Assembly: GCA_947174375.1 (NCBI GenBank)
Contig: CAMWIS010000003.1
Coordinates: forward strand, 1-32,579
Length of the DNA stretch: 32,579 nt
Reading direction: 5' to 3'
Origin: an uncultured Bacteroidales bacterium
GTDB taxonomy: Bacteria > Bacteroidota > Bacteroidia > Bacteroidales > P3
A program made the position numbers and the translations under genes. The stretch's first letter is position 1. The number at the start of each line of letters is the position of its first letter. The notes beneath the pieces were generated by a model. The model worked only from the letters and a program-made list of their open reading frames with translations. It searched no databases and had not been told where the DNA came from. Below are positions 1 to 10,400 of this stretch, in pieces.

Positions 1-509
1 GGAAAATCAGGTTGGCATAATGTCACGATGTAGCCCCCGGCTTTGTTGATCGTTGTATGGAAACGGGCGTGGTTGACCATGAGTATTTCCCGAATCTCTT
101 TTGGGGTGTTGAGGCCTTGTCCGGTCATTTTGCAATAGCTTTCTTTCCGGGTCCAGAGGATGGTAAAAGCCACGGCCGGGTCGGCACTCGTCAAAATGGA
201 TTTAAACTCTTCAGGTGCGGAAACATATTCCGCCATTTCCCGGTCGAAAGGGCGGACGGATTCCACGTCTATCCCGACGACGCTGTCGGAAAGGGCGCAA
301 ACCACCGCTTTATCGCAATGGCTGATGTTGAAATGAATATCCGGATGAGACCTGAAATAGGGTTTACCGAAAACACCGAATGAGATTTCTGGGATTTCCG
401 ATAGACCGTATTCCGTCTGTACCCCCTTTAAAAGGAGTTTACGGCCTATTTCCGACAGTTCCTTTTGAGTGCCGGTACCTTTTACCTCGTCAATCAGCGT
501 AGTCAACAT
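1..509 (-). CDS. 4'-phosphopantetheinyl transferase, Sfp type (3' end cut by window)
   Basis: Transfers the phosphopantetheine arm of coenzyme A to the conserved serine of carrier domains; here the obvious clients are the three carrier domains of the NRPS in the same gene run. The first 169 residues are visible and the C-terminus lies beyond base 1. Family motifs seen are FNISHC at residues 60-65, the magnesium-binding GIDVES at 79-84, and WTRKES followed by K and GQGL at 119-133. The ATG at 509 is fixed by an in-frame TAA two codons upstream. It starts 27 nt after the STAS gene in the same direction, so it is probably the sixth gene of the operon. Family assignment is secure. That the NRPS is its main target is inferred from position; it could also serve fatty-acid ACP. 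Confidence 0.9.
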   Translation of the reverse strand, partial: MLTTLIDEVKGTGTQKELSEIGRKLLLKGVQTEYGLSEIPEISFGVFGKPYFRSHPDIHFNISHCDKAVVCALSDSVVGIDVESVRPFDREMAEYVSAPEEFKSILTSADPAVAFTILWTRKESYCKMTGQGLNTPKEIREILMVNHARFHTTINKAGGYIVTLCQPDF

Positions 510-536
510 AAATTAAACGACAAAAAGCCACTGATG

Positions 537-839
537 TCATTTAATGTCGAAGAGTGAGGAAAAACCGGTCATCGTAAATACTTTCCGGATATTGTCGTTC
601 AGGTTTTCAATGGTAAGCGTATTGCCATTCGGCTTACAGCTTTTGAGGAGAGAAAGGAAAAGCCGCAGGCCGCTTGATGAGATGTAGTTGAGGCCCGAGC
701 AGTCCAAGGATATCTTTTTCCCTTTTTCCGCCATAAGTGTCTGAAACGCTTTCTCTGTTTCCTGTGCGGCGGCCGTATCAAGGTCGCCTAAAAGTTGTAC
801 CGAAATATTTTCGGCCTCACAATGGATGGTAGTTTTCAT
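537..839 (-). CDS. STAS-domain protein, anti-sigma factor antagonist-like (RsbV/SpoIIAA type)
   Basis: A single STAS domain of 100 residues, the usual length of RsbV/SpoIIAA proteins. The core motif DCSGLNYISSSGLRLF (residues 46-61) carries the serine run in which such proteins are phosphorylated by RsbW-type kinases; S55 or S56 is the likely site. The aspartate often found before these serines is a serine here, as in many STAS proteins. In the family, the unphosphorylated form binds the kinase and releases its partner, and a SpoIIE/RsbU phosphatase resets it. The gene lies 31 nt downstream of a SpoIIE phosphatase that also carries an RsbW-like domain, and the operon begins with a transporter carrying another, so both partners are present. 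The target of the switch is unknown because no sigma factor is in view. Confidence 0.9.
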   Translation of the reverse strand: MKTTIHCEAENISVQLLGDLDTAAAQETEKAFQTLMAEKGKKISLDCSGLNYISSSGLRLFLSLLKSCKPNGNTLTIENLNDNIRKVFTMTGFSSLFDIK

Positions 840-870
840 ATCTTGTTTTGTTATATTTCAATATATACAA

Positions 871-3078
871 TTATCCCCGGCGTTTGGTTAAGGATAATAG
901 GTTGAAATTGCCTTCCCTGCGATAGGTCATGGTGTCTGTCAGTTGTCGGACCAGACACAAACCCAAGCCACCGATACGGCGTTCCTCAACAGACGATTCC
1001 GTATCGGCTTCTTTGATTTCCGTAGGGTCAAAAGCCTTGCCGGCATCCTTTATCTCAACCGACACTTCCTCCGGCCGAAACTTCAAGTTCACCCCTATTT
1101 CCCCTTTTTCATGCTTATCGTAAGCATGATGGATGACATTCGCCACCACTTCTTCTATGGCAAGCTTAAGTTCCGCGATAAATCCCTCTCCGAGGTGTTG
1201 TCCGGCACACGCCTCCTCTACAAATTGATTCAATTGCGGAATGTCAGCCACCTGATTTGTCAAAGTCATGCTTTTTTCGATGGTTTGGACCGACCTTTGG
1301 AATTTGAAGGCCAACATCGTGATATCATCGCTCTGTTCCGCCTTACCCACGAATGACTTTATGTGCCGCCCTATTCCCGCTATCAGGTCCCGCGGAGCGA
1401 CATCAGGATTCCCGGAACAAAGGGTTTTCAAGCCCGCCAACATCCGTTGCTCGCCAAACACTTCCTTATGGATGTCCATGGCCTCCGTCAGTCCGTCGGT
1501 ATAGAGCAGCATGACGGCCCTTTCCCCGAGTTGAGTTTTCTGCGGAACAAACTCAAAATCAGGGAATACGCCCAAAGGCAGATTGGGTATCACATCCAAT
1601 TGGGCCAAGCCTTGGGCATCCAAGACTAACGGCGCATCATGCCCTGCGTTGCAATAATCCAGCCTGCCGGTTTTCAGGTCAAGCACGCCCAAAAACAGGG
1701 TCACGAACATATCCCTCTCGTTAAACTCAATCAAGGTATTGTTCATGCCGGAAACGATGGCGCCGGGGGCAAACGTATTGGCGGCCAATGCACGGAAAAG
1801 CGAACGGGCCACCGCCATAAACAAAGAAGCCGGCACGCCTTTTCCGCTGACATCGCCTATACAGAAAACAAGACGGTGGTCTTTGATGAAATAATCATAG
1901 AGATCTCCGCCCACTTCCTTGGCCGGTTCCAGAACTGCCGCCACGTCGATTTTTTCCTCAGCCGCTTCTATGCTGTCGCCTTTCGGCAACATGCCCATCT
2001 GAATGGCGGCGGCAATCTGAAGTTCACTCCGGATTCTTTCCCTTTCGGCCGATACTTTTTCCAACTTCCGGATATTGCGTATCGCCCTCGCTATGATCAA
2101 CACCAATATCACCAAACCCGCCAGACTGAGCCACAGGATGGTCACCCGCATCTTATGGAAATCGCCAAAAATTTCCTTCTCGGAGTTTATGATGGCAATC
2201 GACCATCCCGTATGCTTGTCCACCGGCATAAAAAAGGCAAGGAATTTATTCCCTTTTTTATCCCTGATGACGGTTTGGCCGCTTTTGCCCGACAACATCC
2301 CCGCGTTGAGCGTCAGGAAATCCTCGTTTCCGTAAGCCTTCTCCATATCCGGTATGGTCTTCAACAAGAAATTCCGGTCAGGCACGGACATCAGCTGGCC
2401 CGTCTTGGAAAGCAGGATATGGTAACTTGACGGATAGGCATACTCCACCGCCAGTACGTCATCAAGCCAATCCAAAGATATATCGGCATCCAGCACCGCT
2501 ATGATTTTGCCATCCTTGTCATAAACCGGCTCCGAATAGGTGGTAAGCATCATTTTCGCACCATCGCTATCAAGATATGGATTGGTCCAACACCCCTTTC
2601 CGGTTGAAACCGGCAGACTGAAAAACTCACGCTTGAAGTAATCATGTTGTTCAGATCCGAGTTGCATGGTCTCGATCTTACCGGTGGAATCCCGGACGGC
2701 ATAAACCTCAAACCACTTGCCCCTTTCAGGATAGTAGTCTTCGATGAATGATATCGAACTTCCTGTGATTATGGCATTCATGCCCACTATTTTCGCGGCT
2801 ATCCCGTACATGGCGTCCGGTTGGTTCAATAATCCCGCCACATCATCGGTGTGATTGCATACGGCGGTCTCCACGACGTTCATGATGTTCTGAATGGTCA
2901 GGCTCTTTGCCGAAAGTTCGCTTTGCGCCCTAAGGCGTAAATCTTCATTTATCTCTTCATAGGCGTATTTGTACTGTACCAGATATATCACGACCAGCAA
3001 TACGGCCGCCACAACGATAAGGATAATACCGTTGGCGCCCAATATGTCATCGATCTTCTTAAGGGGATTCTTAGTCAT
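871..3078 (-). CDS. Membrane sensor-SpoIIE phosphatase-RsbW-like ATPase protein
   Basis: A 735-residue signalling protein. TM1 is at about 17-36, followed by an extracytoplasmic region at about 45-305 that looks like a dCache/PDC sensor (the YSEPVYDKDG stretch near 181-190 is typical), then TM2 at about 311-332. A SpoIIE/PP2C phosphatase domain spans about 375-595, with metal-binding aspartates in GGDLYDY (D392), GDVSGKG (D409), YTDGLTE (D528) and SDDITML (D584/D585). A C-terminal HATPase_c_2 domain spans about 610-733, with N-box E643/N647, G1 DAGKAFDP (678-685) and G2 GGLGLCLV (703-710). It should dephosphorylate a STAS protein in response to an outside ligand, and its own kinase-like domain could act on the same protein. 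It overlaps the upstream gene by 8 nt and is followed by the STAS gene. The ligand is unknown; the peptide product is one possibility. Confidence 0.92.
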   Translation of the reverse strand: MTKNPLKKIDDILGANGIILIVVAAVLLVVIYLVQYKYAYEEINEDLRLRAQSELSAKSLTIQNIMNVVETAVCNHTDDVAGLLNQPDAMYGIAAKIVGMNAIITGSSISFIEDYYPERGKWFEVYAVRDSTGKIETMQLGSEQHDYFKREFFSLPVSTGKGCWTNPYLDSDGAKMMLTTYSEPVYDKDGKIIAVLDADISLDWLDDVLAVEYAYPSSYHILLSKTGQLMSVPDRNFLLKTIPDMEKAYGNEDFLTLNAGMLSGKSGQTVIRDKKGNKFLAFFMPVDKHTGWSIAIINSEKEIFGDFHKMRVTILWLSLAGLVILVLIIARAIRNIRKLEKVSAERERIRSELQIAAAIQMGMLPKGDSIEAAEEKIDVAAVLEPAKEVGGDLYDYFIKDHRLVFCIGDVSGKGVPASLFMAVARSLFRALAANTFAPGAIVSGMNNTLIEFNERDMFVTLFLGVLDLKTGRLDYCNAGHDAPLVLDAQGLAQLDVIPNLPLGVFPDFEFVPQKTQLGERAVMLLYTDGLTEAMDIHKEVFGEQRMLAGLKTLCSGNPDVAPRDLIAGIGRHIKSFVGKAEQSDDITMLAFKFQRSVQTIEKSMTLTNQVADIPQLNQFVEEACAGQHLGEGFIAELKLAIEEVVANVIHHAYDKHEKGEIGVNLKFRPEEVSVEIKDAGKAFDPTEIKEADTESSVEERRIGGLGLCLVRQLTDTMTYRREGNFNLLSLTKRRG

Positions 3079-4432
3079 CTGTCTCGCCGGTATGAATGAT
3101 ATAATCCGGTATCTTACCGCCTTTTTTATTATGCAGCAGAGGTTTCAATGAATAAGTCACTTTTGCCTCAACGCATCCGTTTTCATGGAAATATTCCTCC
3201 AACCGCGCGCTCAGGCCGCCCAATACCTTTTCCGGATCTTCCCCCGGAAAGCAGATGCCTCTTATTTCAAGCGTATCGGATGAAATCTGTACCGTCTGGG
3301 ATTTCATCAAACCGGGCCATACCTCGGCTTTGGTTATGATAAGGACCATCGTGTACTTTTTTCCCGCTAAAGTGAACGATTGAAAAGAACGACCGTCTAT
3401 CTCCAAGGTCGGCAAAGCGGAACCGTCTTCCGGCGCGACAATCCGCACCCTGTCATCGACATGATAGCGGATGATAGGCTGCACAAAATTACTCAAGTCC
3501 GTAATCAGGATACCATCTGAAAATTGAGAGGCATCCTTGACGGGTTGAAGATGCTCATCCACAGGCTCCACAATCACCCAGTCCTCGTTAAGCCGCAGTT
3601 CCGGGCCGCCGTTGGCCATAGCGATTTCTCCCCCTTCGGTCATGCAGTAATTATTGATAACCGGACAACCGAAAGATTCAGACAATTCCCGGTAGGCTTT
3701 ATCGGGGAGCAACTCGGCGGAATTGGCGATAAGCTTAAGCCCTATATCCAACCGGCCTTCTTTCTGTTCTTTTGCCAGCGCGATGAGGGACGAAGCATAT
3801 CCGGTCAACACATCCGGCCTGAATGCGTTCAGTTTTTTCACGGTGCTGTCGAGGTCGTCAAGCACCGATATGGCGAGCATATTGTGGGCATGGTCAGGGA
3901 ATGCCGCCAGCGTCCTTAAATAGCCGTTATAACTTGAGGCCCCCGGCGAAGTGTGTATGACCGTGGCAATCCTATATTGGGAAGGATTCAAGAGGTTCGG
4001 GTCAAGGTCCCGCATAAGACGCCTGTTGACCAAAGCCCCATGAATCTTGTTGTGAAAATCATCGCGCACCATCAGCAGCGGTTCGCCTGTAGAACCGCTT
4101 GTTTTCAAAGCCGTATATTTGCCTGAAAGCAGAGAGGTGTCCTTCACGTCCCGGCCAAGATACGCGCCGACCTTTTCCTTATTCAGGCTCCGATCGGTCA
4201 ACCAGTCATCATAGTTAGCCTGCAAGGTTCTCTTCTCGGTAGGGGGAAGGTCCTTCAGCGTATAATGTTCCGGCAGATCCCTATAGAGTTCCTTGAAATA
4301 AGGGGAATTCCGCCGTGCGTACGCCACCAGCTCACGCAGTCTTTCATGCCTTATGTCCAGCCTTTCCCTTGCGGGCATACGCCCGGCTTCCTCTATCAGC
4401 CTTACGGCTTCGCTATATTCTATTGTCTTCAT
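3071..4432 (-). CDS. PaaK/CapK-like adenylate-forming enzyme
   Basis: Related to phenylacetate-CoA ligase and coenzyme F390 synthetase, which activate a carboxylic acid as an adenylate. From the chosen ATG the protein has 453 residues, close to the family length of about 430-450. The phosphate loop TSGSTGEP is at about 111-118, the YCMTEGGE motif at about 262-269, and the DLSNFVQPIIRYHVDD region at about 312-327. I chose the ATG at 4432, 12 nt after the NRPS stop; an in-frame GTG at 4441 would add three residues. It sits directly behind the NRPS and overlaps the phosphatase gene by 8 nt, so it probably takes part in the same pathway, for example by preparing an acyl or aryl building block. 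The true substrate cannot be read from the sequence. Confidence 0.85.
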   Translation of the reverse strand: MKTIEYSEAVRLIEEAGRMPARERLDIRHERLRELVAYARRNSPYFKELYRDLPEHYTLKDLPPTEKRTLQANYDDWLTDRSLNKEKVGAYLGRDVKDTSLLSGKYTALKTSGSTGEPLLMVRDDFHNKIHGALVNRRLMRDLDPNLLNPSQYRIATVIHTSPGASSYNGYLRTLAAFPDHAHNMLAISVLDDLDSTVKKLNAFRPDVLTGYASSLIALAKEQKEGRLDIGLKLIANSAELLPDKAYRELSESFGCPVINNYCMTEGGEIAMANGGPELRLNEDWVIVEPVDEHLQPVKDASQFSDGILITDLSNFVQPIIRYHVDDRVRIVAPEDGSALPTLEIDGRSFQSFTLAGKKYTMVLIITKAEVWPGLMKSQTVQISSDTLEIRGICFPGEDPEKVLGGLSARLEEYFHENGCVEAKVTYSLKPLLHNKKGGKIPDYIIHTGETDD

Positions 4433-4444
4433 CGTATGCACCGG

Positions 4445-7400
4445 TTAAGCATCGAAGAACCCGAGGCCCTCGATTGCGGTTAAAAATCTGTCTATATAGT
4501 CCCAGGACGTGACGGACCACGAGAAACCAAGACGATAAAGCACCTGCATTGTATATACATTCTGCCGGAGAACATCGGATGATTTCCGCCCCTTCGCCAT
4601 ATTCTGGTACGCCAGGAGACTGGACAGCTGTTTGGCCTTTGCCGGATCTTCCTTGGCTTCATCGAGCGCCTTGGAGAAGTTTCCAAGTTCTACGAATTCA
4701 ACCCCTTCTCCTATATATTTCAATTCCCGCAATACATCCCCGAACAATATATTGTGGTTATTGTAAGGATGGAATACGACGCATTCTTTCGGCGTACATG
4801 AAAGCAGGACAATGGCCTTCGCCACCTCGTTGATGGGTGAGAATTCCACGGTAAGGTCCCTGGATTCATAGGGGCAACAGCCAAGCATATTATAGACCTT
4901 CAACCTGCCCATGAATGAGTTTGTCTGGAAATTAACCTGAAACTCGCCATCCGTGCTTCTGGGAGCGAGATTACCCACCCGCATGATTTTGGCGACAAGA
5001 CCTTTAGAGGCGACGGCTTCGAGTACCGCTCTTTCCGCAAGGAACTTCGAGTGGATATACTTATTGCCGAGGTATTGCCCCATGTAAAGACTTTCCTCAT
5101 TGAAAATCATGTCGCGCGCCGGGATACCGTTCACACTCAGGCCACGGGTACTTGCGGTGGAGACCTGAATCATCCTGGCGCCGGTAGCAAGGCAATATTC
5201 AATACAGTGTTCCGCTCCGCCTACGTTCACATCCTCAATTTCCGTCCCTTCTGCAAAATGCTTGACAATCGCGGCACAGTTTATCAAGGTATCGACTTTG
5301 ACCGCCGTATCGATTTCAGAGGTCACATCCCCCGGAATTACCTGCAATCTGTTGCCGAACAGACCGTCGAACGTATTTTCAAAATAATAGAACAGAAGGG
5401 TCTTCAGGCGTTCTTCGGCGCTCTTGGCATCCTTTGCCCTTATCAGGCAATAGATTTGCGCCGCATCGGAGTCAATCAGTTGTTTGAGGATATGGATGCC
5501 GAGATAGCCGGTGGGGCCGGTAAGCAGGACTTTGCCGAGACCCAACGGTTCTCCGAGCCGGAATGCCTCAAGGGTGTTTTGTTTAAGCAGGGCGTTTATG
5601 GCCGAATAGTCATAATCCGTCACCTCATCTTTCTCAACGGCGTCGTCGGAGATACCGAGGATAAAGTTGGCGAGTTTTCTCGGCGTCGGGTTCGCGAACA
5701 CATCCCCGTATGCCACACGATAGCCCAACTTGTCCGTTTCGATAATCACCCTTGTCGTTACGAGCGACGTGCCTCCCAACTCATAGAAACTGTCATTCGC
5801 CCCGACCTTGTCCAATTTGAGAATCTTTCCGAATATGCCGGCGATATTCCGTTCCGTTTCATTGGCAGGCGCCTCATATTCTCCGGAAAGGGCGACCTCC
5901 GGAGCGGGCAGCGCCTTGACATCGGTCTTGCCGTTCGGGGTCAACGGGAACTTATCCAGTTGCAGGTATGCGGTGGGCACCATATACTTGGTAAGGTTCT
6001 TTCCAAGTTCCGCTTTCAGTTCGGATATGTCAATCTTACGGTTGGCCGTGAAATAAGCCGCCAGATGGTCTTCCCCTTTAATCCCGACAATCTTGACCAC
6101 AACGTTGCCGATGCCTTCAACAGCCGCCAAAGCCGCCTCCACTTCCCCGAGTTCAATCCGGAGACCGCGCAGCTTTATCTGATTGTCGGTCCGGCCAAGG
6201 ATTTCCACATCGCCGTCCTCGGTCCATCGGGCGTAGTCCCCCGATTTATAGACGTGCATTCCCTTGTAGTCTATAAATCTTTCAGCCGTCATCTCGGGAA
6301 GGTTGTTATAGCCTGAGGCCACTCCCAAACCGCCGATATAGAGTTCTCCCACGATACGGGCGGGCAGTTCGTTTCCGTCCCTGTCAACCACAAATTCCGT
6401 TACGTTCAAGAGGGGCTTTCCCACACTGACTCGGTTGGTTTGCGTCATGTCCTTGCAGTTGGAGGAAACCGTAATCTCCGTCGGGCCGTAGGTATTGAAT
6501 ATCCGTGCTTCCGGAGCGGCGGCCCTCAATTTGTCAAGCAGGCCATCGGCATATTTCTCGCCACCGCACATAATGACCTTACATTGCCCGATAGCCTCTG
6601 CAAAAGCGGGCAACTCCATGAATTGCAGCATTCTTGAAGGCGTGGTGTTGAAAGCGTCCGCTTTCGTTTCCTTAAACAGCCTTGAAAGCGTAATCGGATT
6701 GGTGGTCTGTTCTTCATCGGCAAACACAAGCGTCAACCCGTTGTTCAAGGCGGCCCCGATTTCTTTCAGGCTCATGTCGAAAGAAATGGTCGTGATGGAA
6801 AGCAATGTGTTTGCGGTTGTCGCCAAAGCATGTATATGGGTATTGGCCGGATGGTCAAGCAGGTAATTGGCGATACTTTCATGGCGAAGCATCACCCCTT
6901 TGGGCTTGCCGGTCGAGCCGGAAGTATATATTAGATACGCAAGATCATTCGGGGTGATTTCCAACGCGGGGCGCTCGGGATTTCCTTCCAACAGCGTCTC
7001 AACATCGATGGCATTGGCGAAATCCTTCAGCCGGTCCTTGGTCGTGATGACATAGGCGGCCCCGCTGTCATTCAAGATATGCTGTATTCTCTCTACCGGA
7101 TACTCGGGATCGCAAGGGATATACGCACTTCCGGCTTTCATCACCCCGTACATGGACAGAATCACTTTCGCGGTTCTGGGAAGCAGCAACGCGACCTTGC
7201 TTCTCGGACGCACGCCCAGACCGATCAAGTTGTTGGCAATCCGGTTGGCCGTGGCGTCAAATTCCCGGTACGTATATTCGCCATCGCAAGCGATAAGGGC
7301 CTTCCGGTCCGGTGTCTTTCGGGCGAAATACTCCACCGCTTCCTGAAAATAATGAAACTTAGGCGCCGCCACCTCAACCGTGCGGAATTTTTCCAATTCC

Positions 7401-10400
7401 TTCTCCCGGGCCTCATCGATAAGATTTACCGCGTTAATCTTCCCGGATGCGTTCGAGAGCATCTTATCCGTGACAATCACGATACTGCGGGCAAACCCCT
7501 CCATTAAACTCCGGCTGTAAAGGGCATCATTGTAGTACACCACGACCGCCGGTTTTCCGTCGGCCAGTTCAATATGCACCGAAACCTTGAATTTGGCCAT
7601 GTCCTGCTCCAGGCTTTCCATCCCTTTCAGTTGCGGGAAGCCGTTACCGCCGATGACACCGAGTTGGTATTCATATACGATTTCCGGCCGGTACCCGTAG
7701 TCGGCGGAAATGCGGGCGAACGGGTATTTTTCGTGGTCGAGAACGCCATTGAATATGCCGGCGCTCCGCTTGATGAACGCTTCGATGGATTCGTCTTCCA
7801 CCTTGACGGCCAAAGGCAGCGTGTTGACGAACATACCGAAGGTTTCTCCGGTGCGCACGTCGCTTCGCCCGCTACTGATGGTGGAAAGATATACATTGGC
7901 GTCGTTGACATATCTTGACACGGTATAGAACGTGGATGCCAACATCACCGCGGCCTGTGTCACGCCAAGTTTCCTGGCGAATTCATCCACCCGGTCCGCA
8001 TTGAAATGGGAAGCGGCCGTTCTCAGTTTGCCATCCGTTTCCTTCCCTTTCAGGTCGTTTGGAATTTCACTTACATTTTCCAAATCCGCCAGGAGCCGGG
8101 CATAATATTGTCCGTTGGCCTCATAGGTTTCCGATTTCTCAAACTCCTTTTCATCCGCCACATATTGGAAATAGGTATAGCTTTCAGGCGAAAGCTTTTC
8201 ACCCGCCAAAACCTGTTGCAGTTGGCGGAGGAAAATATCCAGCGACGTACCGTCAAACACCAGATGATGGAAATCGGCAAGCAGACAGATATCATCGGGC
8301 GTTTCCACCACTTCCATCCGATATAGCGGCCCGTTGGATAGACGGAACGGTTTGACAAATGAATTTTTATACGTATCCAGTTGTTCCTGCGTCATTTGCG
8401 ACACCTTCACTTCCGGAACGTGGCCGTCCATCAAGACCTGCATCACGCCCGCCTCGGTGTTTTTAAAACAGGAAGCAAGGGTTGGATGGGCCGAAACCAC
8501 ATCTTTCACCGCGCCGGCCAGTTTTTCAGAAGCTATCGCCTTGCTAAACCGGAACATGGCCGGAATATTATAGGTAACGTCGGCGGGGCGTTTCATACAT
8601 TCGAAATAGACACCGGTCTGCGGGAATGAGAGCGGCGACGACTTGACGTCCTTCCCCTCGGCCTTTGCCCCCGTATCCCCGGCTTTTGCGCCGGACAGCA
8701 GCTGACCGAGGATGAGGTTCTCGACCGTCTCGACGCTCCCGCCGTTTAACAGATGCTTGGACGGAATTTCCACGCCGAATCTTTTATATAGCTGGGAAGC
8801 GAACTTGATGCTAAGGATGGAAGTGAGGCCGTAATGCGTAAAAGGCGAAGCGATGCCCAATCCGTCGGTACCCAATGTCTTTTCTGCAATCGAACATATT
8901 TCCTTTTCAAGAATATTTAAAGGACGGTGCGTCTCGGCTTCATCGGTTTCAACCTTAAATTCAGGCTCCGGCAAAGCCCTCTTGTTGACCTTCTGGTTTT
9001 GATTCAGCGGGATACGTTCAATCTGCATCGTAACGGCCGGCACCATATAAGGCGGTTTCCTATCGCGGATGAAATCATTGAGGGCGTTTATATCCACCGG
9101 ATTATCGCTCACCACATAGGCGGCGATGTATTTCCCGCCGGAAGGATGGTCGAATGCCACGACGGTCGCATTCCTGATGCCTTCGAATTCCCGGATCACC
9201 GTCTCCACCTCGCTTAGCTCTATCCTGAAACCGCGGATCTTGACCTGACCGTCACTCCGCCCGACGAAATCAATGTTTCCATCGGCACGGTAACGGACCA
9301 TGTCGCCCGTCCGGTACGCTTTACCATAATCCCCGCCGGCAAATGGATTCCGGATGAAGACCTCGGCCGTCTTTTCAGGACGGTTCAGATACCCTTCCGC
9401 CACATGGGGGCCGGCTATCCACAATTCTCCGACGGCGCCTACCGGCACCCGCTTGCCTTCATCATTCACGATATATCCCTTAATGTTGTCGAGGATCTTT
9501 CCGATCGGAATATCGGTTTCATCTTTTTGCAACTGATAAATCGATGATAATATAGTGCCTTCCGTAGGCCCGTAGGCGTTATAGGTCTTATAGCTGGACG
9601 GAACCGGGAAAGAGATGAGTTTCTCGCCGCCCATGCAGAGGTATCGCAGAGAAGTTTCCTCGATATCACTCGCGAACTGCCGGCCGACCTGCGTGGTCAT
9701 GAACAGGTGGGACACCTTGTTTGCCATCAAATATGCGTTCAGCCGCTCCATATCGAGGCGGATGTCCTCCGGCACGATGCAGACGGCCGCCCCCCGGCAT
9801 ATAGTGGGGTACATGTCCATCATATTGGCGTCAAACCCATAGGAGGCATATGCGCCCACGCAATCTCCGGGGCGGAGGTCAAAGTATCTTACATACCAGT
9901 CGATAAAGCATACCAGATTGGCATGGTCAAGTTTAACGCCCTTAGGCACGCCGGTAGAACCGCTGGTGTATAGGAGGGTAAAGAGCGAGGACGGCTTCAC
10001 GCTATGCCGTACCGCCCGTTTCCGCTCGCTCTTTTCTATCTCGGAAATGAAAAGCACGTCCCCGTTATATTCATCAAGATATCCGCGCAGTTCTTCCGTG
10101 GTGATAAGAAGTTTCGCTCCGGAATCCTTTACCATGAAGTTAAGACGGTCTTTCGGATAGGTATGATCCAAAGGTTGATACGCACAACCGGTCTTTGAGG
10201 TACCCACGGAGGCCAACACCATCCATTCGCTTCTGGGAATCAGGATACTGACCACATCCCCCTCGCCGAGACCGCGGCTTTCTATTTCCGCCGCAACGTT
10301 ATCGGTAATCCGGGCCGCCTGCCTGTAAGTGTATTTCCGGTCTTCATATATAACCGCTATATTGTCAGGATAAGCTTGCGCCGCGCTTTCAAACAGACTG

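Noticed and set aside
5051-6316. A 421-residue plus-strand frame within the NRPS gene
   Set aside because: It is antisense to the reductase, T3 and A3 region of the NRPS, whose motifs are intact; no family features of its own.
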